Shown: positions 19,355 through 26,833, counted from the first letter of the stretch. The stretch: 64,000 bases of DNA from Hymenobacter sediminicola (GCF_014250515.1 NZ_CP060202.1:3779001-3843000), one strand, 5' to 3'. The notes: generated from the sequence alone by a model not told the origin. Made by a program: numbers and translations.

Positions 19355-21856
19355 TTAGAGGTGGCGCCGGTGGGCGGCGTAACGCACCAGCAGCGTGGCA
19401 AATACCATCACGCTCAAAGAGCTGATGGGCATAAGAATGGCCGATACGATGGGCGTGAACCGGCCCTGCACGGCCAGCCCCAGCCCGATACCGTTGTAGC
19501 AAAACGACAGCACAAACGTGGCCAGCACCACCTGCAAACAGTCTTGGGAAAAGCGCAGAATGGTGGCTAGCTGCCCGAAGCTGCGGGCTTCCAAAATGGC
19601 GTCGCAGGCGGGCGAGAAGTTGGTGAGCGTGTCGGTGAGGGCAATGCCGGCATCGGCCTGCTGCAGGGCGCCGGCATCGTTCAGCCCGTCGCCGACCATG
19701 ATGACGGTGCGGCCCTGCTGCCGGAGGGCGGCAATGTAGTCGAGCTTGTCTTGAGGGCTTTGGCGGAAGCGCAGCTCGGCCTGCTGCCCGAACAGGTTGC
19801 GCAGTCGAGGCTTTTCGACGTCGTTGTCGCCGCTGAGCACGGCCAACCGGTAGCGCCGGCCTAAGGTGGCCAGCACCGTTTCCAGCCCCTCGCGGTACAC
19901 GTTGTGAAACATAAAGCAGCCATACACTTCCCCATCCAGGCTGACGTAGACGCTGGACTGCAGCGTATCGGCGGTAGTCTCGGCGGGCGCTGGGGCCGGA
20001 GCATCCAGCTCCACCAACGCTGCCGAACCTACCTGCACTGCCACGCCGCCCACCACGCCGCGCAAGCCCTGGCCCGGCACCTCAGCGAAGCTCGCAACTG
20101 GCTCTGAAGCAGCGGGCAGTTCCTGGGCCAGACGCTGGCTGAGCGGATGCGTGGAGTGGCGCACCAGGGCAGCTACGGCCCGCTGCTGCGCCTCTGTAAG
20201 CGGCAGGCCCACATATTCCACGGCCGAGCGGCCCACGTCGGTCAGGGTGCCGGTTTTGTCAAAGACGATGGTATCGGCGCGGCCCAGGGTTTCGACTACC
20301 GCAGAGTTTTTCAGGTAGAACTGGTGGCGGCCCAGTGTGCGCAGTGCCGCCCCCAGCGCAAACGGCGTGGCCAACGACAGCGCGCACGGACAAGCAATAA
20401 CCAGCACCGACGTAAACGCCCGCAGTGCCATAGCCGAGTTGCTTTGCGCGTACCAGTAGGCCACCGCCCCTAGTGCCAGCAGCAGCGTAATGGCCACGAA
20501 ATAGCGGCCCACTTTGTTGGCGTAGGTTTCGAGGGTGGCCTTGTCGTTCTTCTGGAAAGCGGGATTGTTCCAGAGCTGGGTGAGGTAGCCCTGCGACACT
20601 TCGCGCACCACTTCCAGTTCCACGGCCTCGCCCACCTGCCGGCCGCCTGCATATACTACTTCGCCGGCCTGCCGCGCCACTGGCACACTCTCGCCCGACA
20701 CGAAGCTGTAGTCGATCTGGCCCGCGCCACGCCGCAGCACGGCATCGGCCGGAATGATTTCCTGGTGGCGCACCCGAATCCGCTGGCCCGCCCGCAGCTC
20801 CTTCACCGGCACCGACTGCTCCTGCCCGCCGGGGCCAAGCAGCGTGACGGCCACCGGGAAATAGGATGTGAAGTTGCGGTCGAAGCGCAGGGCGTCGTAG
20901 GTGCGCTGCTGCACCCATTTGCCAATCAGCATGAAAAACACGAGCCCCGTAAACGAGTCGAAGTAGCCCGGCCCGGTCTGCGTCACGACTTCAAACACGC
21001 TGGTCGTGAACAGGGCCGTGAGGCCGAGGCTGATGGGAAAGTCGAGGTTGATGTAGCGCTGCTGAAGGCCCTGCCACGCCGAGCGGTAGAAGTCGCGCGC
21101 ACTCACCAGCAGCACCGGCACGGCCAGCAGCAAACTCAGCCACCCGAAAAACCGCCCCAGTGCCGCCTGCAAGGTTTCCGTGAACGAAAAGTACTCGGGC
21201 AGCGCCAGCAGCATCACGTTGCCGAAAGCAAAGGCCGCCAGGCCCAGCTGGTAGTACAGCCGGCGGTTGGCATAGTGGGGCTGCGCGCCCAGTTCGGCCA
21301 GCGTAATCTGGGGCTCGTAGTTGATGGCGGCCAGCAGTGTCACGACTTCCTGCAGCGAGGTGGCCCTTGGGTCGTAGCTCACGGTCAGCTCCTTGCGCAG
21401 AAAATTGACGCGCGACGCGGAAATGCCGGGGTTGAGCTTGAACAGGTTTTCGAGCAGCCAGATGCAGGAGGCGCAGTGCATCTGCGGGATGGTGAGCGTG
21501 AGGCGGGCCAGCGACTCGGAGCGGAACGCCAGCAGCTGGCTCTGCACCGATTCCAGGGCGAGGTAGTCGAAGCGGCCGGGCAGCTCCACGGGCTTCACTT
21601 TCTGGCCGGCGTGCTCATCGAGGCGGTAGTAGGTGCACAGGTTACTGGCGGCCAGCAGCTCATACACGGCCTTGCAGCCCTGGCAGCAGAAGTGCAGCTC
21701 GGGCTGCTCCGGCAGCCGGATAGGCTCGTCGGGGCAGTCGTCGCCGCAGTGGGTGCAGGCTAGGTGAGTGAGGGTTTCGGTGGAGGCAGGCGCGGTAGGC
21801 ACAGGCAATGGGGCTGATGGCAGCCCCAAAGCTCCCCCACGCGCCGCGCCCGTCAC
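19355..21856 (-). CDS. ccoI: copper-translocating P1B-type ATPase CcoI/FixI
   Basis: This protein has 833 residues from the ATG at 21856. The N-terminus has a Cys-rich metal-binding segment (ACTHCGDDCPDEP, then HFCCQGCKAVYELL) and an HMA domain with MHCASCIWLLENLF. Eight membrane helices follow. The ion-path motif CPC is near residues 489-491, phosphorylation motif DKTGT near 533 and GDGLND near 722. It exports copper to the periplasm for cbb3 assembly. The ATG directly abuts the operator at 21857-21870. The TTTG -7 element at 21827-21830 predicts transcription from about 21822, so the true start may be the in-frame TTG at 21808 or GTG at 21802. Seventeen or so poorly conserved residues would be lost. 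It is co-transcribed with ccoS. Confidence 0.95.
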   Translation of the reverse strand: MTGAARGGALGLPSAPLPVPTAPASTETLTHLACTHCGDDCPDEPIRLPEQPELHFCCQGCKAVYELLAASNLCTYYRLDEHAGQKVKPVELPGRFDYLALESVQSQLLAFRSESLARLTLTIPQMHCASCIWLLENLFKLNPGISASRVNFLRKELTVSYDPRATSLQEVVTLLAAINYEPQITLAELGAQPHYANRRLYYQLGLAAFAFGNVMLLALPEYFSFTETLQAALGRFFGWLSLLLAVPVLLVSARDFYRSAWQGLQQRYINLDFPISLGLTALFTTSVFEVVTQTGPGYFDSFTGLVFFMLIGKWVQQRTYDALRFDRNFTSYFPVAVTLLGPGGQEQSVPVKELRAGQRIRVRHQEIIPADAVLRRGAGQIDYSFVSGESVPVARQAGEVVYAGGRQVGEAVELEVVREVSQGYLTQLWNNPAFQKNDKATLETYANKVGRYFVAITLLLALGAVAYWYAQSNSAMALRAFTSVLVIACPCALSLATPFALGAALRTLGRHQFYLKNSAVVETLGRADTIVFDKTGTLTDVGRSAVEYVGLPLTEAQQRAVAALVRHSTHPLSQRLAQELPAASEPVASFAEVPGQGLRGVVGGVAVQVGSAALVELDAPAPAPAETTADTLQSSVYVSLDGEVYGCFMFHNVYREGLETVLATLGRRYRLAVLSGDNDVEKPRLRNLFGQQAELRFRQSPQDKLDYIAALRQQGRTVIMVGDGLNDAGALQQADAGIALTDTLTNFSPACDAILEARSFGQLATILRFSQDCLQVVLATFVLSFCYNGIGLGLAVQGRFTPIVSAILMPISSLSVMVFATLLVRYAAHRRHL

Positions 21857-21870
21857 CTGACGAATATCAG
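21857..21870 (-). promoter_or_regulatory. CRP/FNR-type operator proximal to ccoI
   Basis: CTGACGAATATCAG, centre 21863.5. On the reverse strand GAGCTTTG puts TTTG at 34-37 bases from the centre (21827-21830), identical spacing to ccoNO. Confidence 0.72.
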
Positions 21871-21878
21871 CCCCGCTC

Positions 21879-21892
21879 CTGATTCATCTCAG
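21879..21892. promoter_or_regulatory. second CRP/FNR-type operator in the ccoI / membrane-protein divergent gap
   Basis: CTGATTCATCTCAG, centre 21885.5, again exactly 22 bp from its partner. For the forward gene at 21999 a CACCTTTG element lies at 21926-21933, 10 bp further from this operator than in the other promoters, so it could also serve that gene in a class I manner. Confidence 0.6.
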
Positions 21893-21998
21893 ACGAGACA
21901 GCCGGGCAAACCCGTTCTGAACTGCCACCTTTGGGGTATTGTTCCGGGAGGCCGGGCCGGCGCTGCGCCCGGTCTGGCCTTCATTGCTGCTTGCGCTT

Positions 21999-22490
21999 AT
22001 GCCTCGTTTTCACGCTACTGCTGCCTTGCTGCTGGTACTGTCCCTGTTTGTATGGGCAGGCTTGGTAGCGGGCATTTCCTTTCTGGAAGCCCCGCTCAAA
22101 TTCACCGCGCCCGGCATAACGGTGCCGCTGGGGCTGGGCATCGGGCGCATCGTGTTTTCGGCCCTCAATAAAATCGAGCTGCTGCTGGCCGCTGTGGCCG
22201 TAGTCAGTGCGTTTTATCTGCGTGTGCCGGCCCACGTCGGCGCTACGCTGGGGATAGTAAGTGGCGTGCTGCTGCTCCAGACGTTCTGGCTGCTGCCGGC
22301 CCTCGATGTACGGGCGCTGGCGTTGCTGGCCGGCCATCCGGCTCCGCCCAATTCGCTGCACATGGTGTATATCGGGCTGGAAGTGGTTAAGCTGCTGATA
22401 CTGCTACTTACCGGCAGTTGGGCGTTCCGGTGGGCGCTGCAGGCAGCCCGTGGGCAAACTCTCAACCGCCGCGCCCAGCAGCTTGCCTGA
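21999..22490 (+). CDS. uncharacterised four-helix membrane protein
   Basis: This 163-residue protein starts MPRFHATAALLLVLSLFVWAG, and the frame is open 20 codons upstream without membrane character. About four helices are visible. Conserved-looking features are SFLEAPLKFTAPG in the first loop and HMVYIGLEVVKLLIL near the end. The build resembles DUF4149/TMEM205-like proteins, but I do not assign it. It is divergent from ccoI over a gap with two operators and lies 21 bases before a truncated haemoglobin gene, so the pair probably forms a unit linked to low oxygen or nitric oxide. Confidence 0.75.
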   Translation: MPRFHATAALLLVLSLFVWAGLVAGISFLEAPLKFTAPGITVPLGLGIGRIVFSALNKIELLLAAVAVVSAFYLRVPAHVGATLGIVSGVLLLQTFWLLPALDVRALALLAGHPAPPNSLHMVYIGLEVVKLLILLLTGSWAFRWALQAARGQTLNRRAQQLA

Positions 22491-22511
22491 TTTCCGTCTT
22501 TTTTTGTTATC

Positions 22512-22901
22512 ATGTCTCTTCCCCTTCCCGATATTCAGTCTGAAGCCGATATCAAGCTCCTCGTCGATACATTCTACCAGAAAGTAAACGAGGATGAGCT
22601 GCTGAACCCAGTTTTCAACGGCTTTGCCCACGTCGACTGGGCGCGGCACCTGCCCATCATGTACGATTTCTGGAGCAGCATTCTGCTGGGCAGTTCGCGC
22701 TACCACGGCCGGCCGTTTCCCAAGCACATCCCGCTACCCATCGATGCCACGCACTTTCAGCGCTGGCTGGAGCTATTTGAAGCCACCCTCGACGAGCTGT
22801 TCGCGGGTCCGAAAGCGGAAGAAGCCAAGGTGCGCGCCCTCAACATTGCCACCATGTTTGAGTACCGTCTGCGCAAGCGCGACCCACTTTCGCTGCTATA
22901 A
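22512..22901 (+). CDS. group III truncated haemoglobin
   Basis: This 129-residue protein contains VDTFYQKVNEDELLNPVF, HLPIMYDFWSSILLG, YHGRPFPKH and HFQRWLELFEATLDELF, the pattern of group III 2/2 globins. The proximal histidine is expected in the block HFQRW. Such proteins bind O2 or NO and are frequently co-regulated with cbb3 oxidase. It follows the membrane-protein gene by 21 bases and is closed by a terminator. The start ATG lies after a T-rich stretch; there is no Shine-Dalgarno, as is common in this phylum. Confidence 0.92.
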   Translation: MSLPLPDIQSEADIKLLVDTFYQKVNEDELLNPVFNGFAHVDWARHLPIMYDFWSSILLGSSRYHGRPFPKHIPLPIDATHFQRWLELFEATLDELFAGPKAEEAKVRALNIATMFEYRLRKRDPLSLL

Positions 22902-22924
22902 AGGCGCCATGCTTGTAACACAAC

Positions 22925-22957
22925 AACGCCTCCACGAGCTACGCTTGTGGAGGCGTT
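22925..22957 (+). terminator. terminator after the globin gene
   Basis: An 11-bp perfect stem (22925-22935 with 22947-22957) ends in TTTT. It lies between convergent genes and may also serve the cupin gene. Confidence 0.85.
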
Positions 22958-22979
22958 TTGCTTGCCGGAGCGCAGCTGC

Positions 22980-23318
22980 TTACCGGTAAATCAGAATCCG
23001 AGCTGCTTCCAGGCAGGCCAGTGAGTGAGGCGCGCCAGCCGGAATAATGACATAGTCGCCGGCTGTAACTTCCGTGGGCGCATCTTCCTGCGTGATTATA
23101 AGCCGCCCGGCCAGCACCGTCACAAACACATCGACGGAGGCGTGGTGCGTGGACATTATTTCGCCGCTATGAAAGGTCTTGTAGATAACTTTTTGGCCAT
23201 TTTTTTCCAGCAGCACAAGGGCCTTTTGCTCGCCGGCCGGGGTGTGGCTGCCAGCCAGCAGGCTGCCGCTTTTCAAAGGAGGATACATGCAGAGTTGGGT
23301 GAGGTGGAACGCAGACAC
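22980..23318 (-). CDS. single-domain cupin protein
   Basis: This 112-residue protein is a small beta-barrel cupin. Motif 1 region HHASVDVFVTVLAGRL carries histidines, and motif 2 is GDYVIIPAGAPHSL. It could bind a metal, but the second histidine cluster is reduced, so activity is uncertain. It is transcribed alone. An operator at 23373-23386 with a TTTG -7 element at 23343-23346 predicts a 20-base leader and places it in the proposed oxygen regulon. The family includes metal-storage, sensing and small-molecule enzymes, so no substrate is assigned. Confidence 0.85.
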   Translation of the reverse strand: MSAFHLTQLCMYPPLKSGSLLAGSHTPAGEQKALVLLEKNGQKVIYKTFHSGEIMSTHHASVDVFVTVLAGRLIITQEDAPTEVTAGDYVIIPAGAPHSLACLEAARILIYR

Positions 23319-23372
23319 ACAGTAGCTACTGCGCTATGATGCCAAAGCACGACCTTCTGCAGAGACTTTCCC

Positions 23373-23386
23373 ATGACGAATCTCAG
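23373..23386 (-). promoter_or_regulatory. CRP/FNR-type operator of the cupin gene
   Basis: ATGACGAATCTCAG, centre 23379.5. TTTG on the reverse strand lies exactly 34-37 bases from the centre (23343-23346), as in ccoNO and ccoI. Only one copy is present here. Confidence 0.72.
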
Positions 23387-23469
23387 CTTTCGGGCTGAGG
23401 TAGCGCTACGCTGTTGTCAGACGCCTCCCTCCTGCCACGGTACGGTGCGTACCCAAGCGCCCTAGTACC

Positions 23470-24522
23470 TTACCAGTGTGCCTGCCGCAGCTTTTCAGGG
23501 TGCAATACGCGGATGTTTTTGGGCGTCAGCTCTATCAGGCCATCCTGCTTGAACTCGCTGAGCGTCCGGATCAGCGACTCGGGCGCGGTGCCCACCATAG
23601 CAGCCATATCGTCGCGGGAAAGCTGAATGGTGGCATCGGTGGTGCCGCCCGCCTGCTCGTGCATGCGCAGCAGTGTATCGGCCACGCGGCGCCGGATGGA
23701 ATTGTAGGCCATGCCCAGCAGCTGCTTTTCCCGCTCGCTTACGCGGCCCGCCAGCAGCCGGATAAACTGCTGCCCCACTTCCGGATTGCGCAGCAACAGC
23801 TGCGAAAAATCGTCGCGCGGGATGTACACCAGCTCCGAATCATCCACGGCCACGGCTGAGTCGGAATGCGGCGTGTGCTCAAGTAGCGGCAGGTAGCCGA
23901 AAAACTCGCCGGGACCATAGAGTCCCGTAATCAGCTCTTTGCCGCCGGCGGTGGCTTTCACGGTTTTTATCCGGCCGGCCTTCACAAAGTAAACCCGGGA
24001 AGGCTCTTCGCCTTCGAGGTAGATATCCTGCTTTTTGCGAATGGAGTACACTTTCCGGTCTGCCGACAGTCTTTCCAGGTTGCCCACGGCACGCGCATCG
24101 TCCAGAAACTCGCCCAGTCCTTCGCCCTGCAAATCGTACTCGGGCTTGAGATGCCGAAACCGGTTGAGGCGGCTAGTAATGGCGCTCAGCAGCTCGGTTT
24201 CGTCGAAGGGCTTGGTCAGGTAGTCGTCGGCACCCAGCTCCATACCGCGGCGCATGTCGGTGCGCTCGGTTTTGGCCGTCAGGAAGATAAACGGCACACC
24301 CGAAAGCTGCGGGTTTTGGTTGAAAATCTGTAGCACCCCGTAGCCATCCAGCACGGGCATCATAATGTCGCAAACCACCAAATCGGGCTTATGGGCTAGG
24401 GCCTGCTCCACGCCCAGCTTGCCGTTTTCGGCCGTCAGCACGTGGTAGCCGGCCAGCTCCAGAATTTCAGCGGTGTTTTCGCGGATAAACTCGCTGTCTT
24501 CAATCAGCAGGATGGTTTTCAT
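23470..24522 (-). CDS. receiver-cNMP-HTH fusion regulator (response regulator joined to a CRP/FNR protein)
   Basis: 350 residues. A receiver domain occupies 1-122 with phospho-acceptor D52 (VVCDIMMP) and the conserved lysine in YLTKPFDE. The cNMP-like beta-roll covers about 150-270 (IYLEGEEPSRVYFVKAG, LYGPGEFFGYL). The C-terminal winged helix (about 275-335) has the recognition helix GTAPESLIRTL, in which E315 and R319 correspond to the CRP/FNR residues that read a TGA half-site. The cAMP-phosphate arginine and the FNR cysteines are absent, so control is probably by phosphorylation. The gene overlaps the kinase gene by 23 bases. It is the only CRP-type protein in the window and the obvious reader of the TGAC-N4-GTCA operators. 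Confidence 0.93.
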   Translation of the reverse strand: MKTILLIEDSEFIRENTAEILELAGYHVLTAENGKLGVEQALAHKPDLVVCDIMMPVLDGYGVLQIFNQNPQLSGVPFIFLTAKTERTDMRRGMELGADDYLTKPFDETELLSAITSRLNRFRHLKPEYDLQGEGLGEFLDDARAVGNLERLSADRKVYSIRKKQDIYLEGEEPSRVYFVKAGRIKTVKATAGGKELITGLYGPGEFFGYLPLLEHTPHSDSAVAVDDSELVYIPRDDFSQLLLRNPEVGQQFIRLLAGRVSEREKQLLGMAYNSIRRRVADTLLRMHEQAGGTTDATIQLSRDDMAAMVGTAPESLIRTLSEFKQDGLIELTPKNIRVLHPEKLRQAHW

Positions 24523-26101
24523 AGGGAATGGTGATGTTGACGGAAGTGCCCACGTTTAGCTCGCTGTGCAGGGCAATAGTGCCGCCCATGAGCTCAAGGT
24601 AGCGCCCAATGATATAGAGGCCGAGGCCCGTACCGGGCACATTGGTAACATTGCGGGCCCGAAAAAACCGCTCAAACAGGTGCTCTTGGTCTTCGGGGGA
24701 GATACCGACGCCTTGGTCCTGCACCCGCAGCACCAACTGGCTCTGCCTGCAATCAGCCTGTAGCACCACCACGGAGTTTTCGCCGGAGTATTTGATGGCG
24801 TTGGACAATAGGTTGACCACTATTTTGCGCAGCAGCGAGGGGTCAATCCATATGGGGGCGGTGCACCCCATCTGCCGGTCTATGCGCTGGCCCGCTTTGA
24901 GCAGGCCCTGCACGTCGGACACCGTTTCGTCGAGTAATGCGGGCAGGTCTATGTTTTCGGGGTGAGCTTCAATCTTTCCTTCCTCAATTCGCCCCACCGA
25001 CAGAAACTCTTCCAGAATGTCATTCAGATGATTGACGGAGGCCCGAATGCGCTGCAGGTGTTTCATGCGTTTGTCCTGCTGGTCGGTGCCGGGGTATTTC
25101 TCGATGAGTGTTGCGGAGGTGAGCACCGCCGTGAGCGGCGTGCGGAACTCATGCGAAGCCATGCTCACGAAGCGCGACTTTAGCTCGCCCAGTTCCTGCT
25201 CGGCGGCCAGCGCCTGCGTCAGTTCTTGGCTGCGCTGCTCCAGCTGTTCCAGCGTGTTCATCAGGGCGTGGGTGCGGTCGGCTACTTTCTGCTCCAGCTC
25301 CGTATTCAGGGCTTCTACGTGCTGGCGCTGCGCAATCAGCTCCCGCTCCGCTTCTTTCTTAAAGGTGATGTCGATGATATAGGCTACCACATACAGTTCC
25401 TCATCAAGGTGGAAATAGCTCAGGCTAACCTCCACCGGAAACACGGAGCCGTCTTTGCGCTGGGCCTGCAGGTCGCGGTTGTGGCCCATGTTGCGCACCT
25501 GCGGATTCGCATTAAAGGAGTGGCGAAGCTTTTCGTGCTGCCGGCCAGCGGCGTTGGGCACCAGCACTTCAATACGCTGCCCCACCAGCTCATTGGGCCC
25601 GTAGCCGAATAGCTGCTGAGAAAATTGATTGGCCGATACAATATTGCCAGGCTGGTCGCAGACGATGATGCCAATGGTGGCGTTGGCAAACACCGCCTCG
25701 AAGCGCCGCACGCTGTGGGCCAGTTCCCGCTCGGCTTGTTGCAGGCGGTTCTGTGGGGTAAGTCGCACCAGCACAAACGGCGTTGCTTCCATCTGAAAGC
25801 TGCTCAGCTCAATACGTGCCCAGAACGGCTGACCTTCATAAGGCATTATTTCCATCTCCGCTTCCTGCCGACCAAGCTCCCGGGCCTGCTCACAGAGTTG
25901 CTGCCACTGTTCTTCCGAAGCGCAGAGCTTGTGGGCCGAGCCAGTGAGGAAGTCCTGTTCGGAGGAATAGCCTAGCAACGCTGCTCCCGCGGCATTTACC
26001 TGCGTGAATTGTCCTAGTGCCGGGTCGTATAGCCCCACAAACTCCCTGGCTTGCGTGTAGAGCAGGTCAGCAAGGGCATAGTGAAAAGGCGCTGGAAGCA
26101 T
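24500..26101 (-). CDS. PAS-PAS sensor histidine kinase, possibly haem-based (FixL-like)
   Basis: 533 residues from the ATG at 26101 (MLPAPFHYALADLLYTQ); a longer frame to 26188 would overlap the operator. No membrane helix is seen, so it is cytoplasmic. PAS 1 covers about 10-115. PAS 2 covers about 130-250 and aligns without gaps to the FixL haem PAS: H189 (in GRQHEKL) sits at the proximal haem-ligand position and R209 (in GHNRDLQ) at the distal oxygen-sensing arginine. A coiled coil leads to HisKA (SHEFRTPL, H317) and HATPase_c (NLLSNAIKYS, DQGVGI, GTGLGLYI). It should phosphorylate D52 of the overlapping regulator. Haem binding is inference; related PAS domains can keep this histidine without haem. 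Confidence 0.92.
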   Translation of the reverse strand: MLPAPFHYALADLLYTQAREFVGLYDPALGQFTQVNAAGAALLGYSSEQDFLTGSAHKLCASEEQWQQLCEQARELGRQEAEMEIMPYEGQPFWARIELSSFQMEATPFVLVRLTPQNRLQQAERELAHSVRRFEAVFANATIGIIVCDQPGNIVSANQFSQQLFGYGPNELVGQRIEVLVPNAAGRQHEKLRHSFNANPQVRNMGHNRDLQAQRKDGSVFPVEVSLSYFHLDEELYVVAYIIDITFKKEAERELIAQRQHVEALNTELEQKVADRTHALMNTLEQLEQRSQELTQALAAEQELGELKSRFVSMASHEFRTPLTAVLTSATLIEKYPGTDQQDKRMKHLQRIRASVNHLNDILEEFLSVGRIEEGKIEAHPENIDLPALLDETVSDVQGLLKAGQRIDRQMGCTAPIWIDPSLLRKIVVNLLSNAIKYSGENSVVVLQADCRQSQLVLRVQDQGVGISPEDQEHLFERFFRARNVTNVPGTGLGLYIIGRYLELMGGTIALHSELNVGTSVNITIPYENHPAD

Positions 26102-26181
26102 AGAATTGATAGAAAGCGGCAAGTGAAAGCCACGGCGGTAATACGGGGTGCAATATAAGTAAGTCGGGCCCGGGCAGGCAG

Positions 26182-26195
26182 CTGACAAAAGTCAG
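26182..26195. promoter_or_regulatory. CRP/FNR-type operator in the kinase / thioredoxin-like divergent gap
   Basis: CTGACAAAAGTCAG is a perfect palindrome outside its 4-base centre, centre 26188.5. On the reverse strand TATATTG lies at 32-38 bases, a plausible -7 region for the kinase-regulator operon (autoregulation). Confidence 0.72.
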
Positions 26196-26203
26196 CCCAC
26201 CGC

Positions 26204-26217
26204 TTGACGGCAGTCAT
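26204..26217 (+). promoter_or_regulatory. CRP/FNR-type operator proximal to the thioredoxin-like gene
   Basis: TTGACGGCAGTCAT, centre 26210.5, again 22 bp from its partner. TACTTTTA at 26241-26248 fits TAnnTTTG in 5 of 6 positions and lies at the expected distance; it predicts a start near 26252 and a leader of about 23 bases. Confidence 0.68.
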
Positions 26218-26274
26218 CGGTGGCACGGGCAGGCAGCCGCTACTTTTACGGTTACACTTTTTAGCCTTCCTCTC

Positions 26275-26601
26275 ATGTTTGCTTCCGTTCCTTCTTCCAC
26301 GCAGGCCACCGAACCGGCAGTACTGCTGGTATTGCTGCCGATGGCTGCAGGAGCGACTAAGCCAGCATTTATGGCTTCGCTGGCGCGGTTGCAGCAGCAG
26401 TTAGGCGCGGCCATACGGGTCCTCAAAATTGAGGAAGCCAGCCACCCTACGGTGGTACACAGCTTTCAGACCACCGAATTGCCTGCTTTTGTGCTTGTGC
26501 GCCATGGTGTGGAGCTCTGGCGCCAGCAGGGCTTGCCCGAAGGCGAAACCATAGCCCCACTGCTTTTGAGGCAGTTGCGCCTAGCTGATAAAGAGGGCTA
26601 G
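26275..26601 (+). CDS. thioredoxin-fold protein without the CxxC motif
   Basis: This 108-residue protein has the order of a thioredoxin: a first strand (AVLLVLLPM), a helix (FMASLARLQQQL), a second strand (IRVLKIEEASHPTVV), then FQTTELPAFVLVRHGVELWRQQG. The block LPAFVLVRHG corresponds to the cis-proline region and central strand. The position of the redox CxxC is occupied by AGATK, so no dithiol chemistry is expected; it may be a binding or chaperone-like protein. It faces the kinase-regulator operon across two operators, which places it in the same regulon. No signal peptide is seen. Confidence 0.8.
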   Translation: MFASVPSSTQATEPAVLLVLLPMAAGATKPAFMASLARLQQQLGAAIRVLKIEEASHPTVVHSFQTTELPAFVLVRHGVELWRQQGLPEGETIAPLLLRQLRLADKEG

Positions 26602-26833
26602 AAGTAAAAACAAGATCATATAACAGCCCGAAGATGCCTCCAATGACAAATACCTAGTTCTAGGTATTTGTCATTGTCATTTAAACTTATATTTTTACAA
26701 AAAATTATTTACATAACACCATTTATAACATCCTTTTCCCCTCCCCATCTTTTGGTCCCTCCGCTCCTGTTCCCCCGTTTTGCAGGAGTGGAGGCACCAT
26801 TAGATACAAGCACTCCTCTTCTGATTCTCTAGC

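Noticed and set aside
22488..22501. CTGATTTCCGTCTT, similar to the operators, before the globin gene
   Set aside because: The right half lacks TCA, it includes the stop codon of the preceding gene, and a -7 box at the regulon spacing would fall inside the globin gene.
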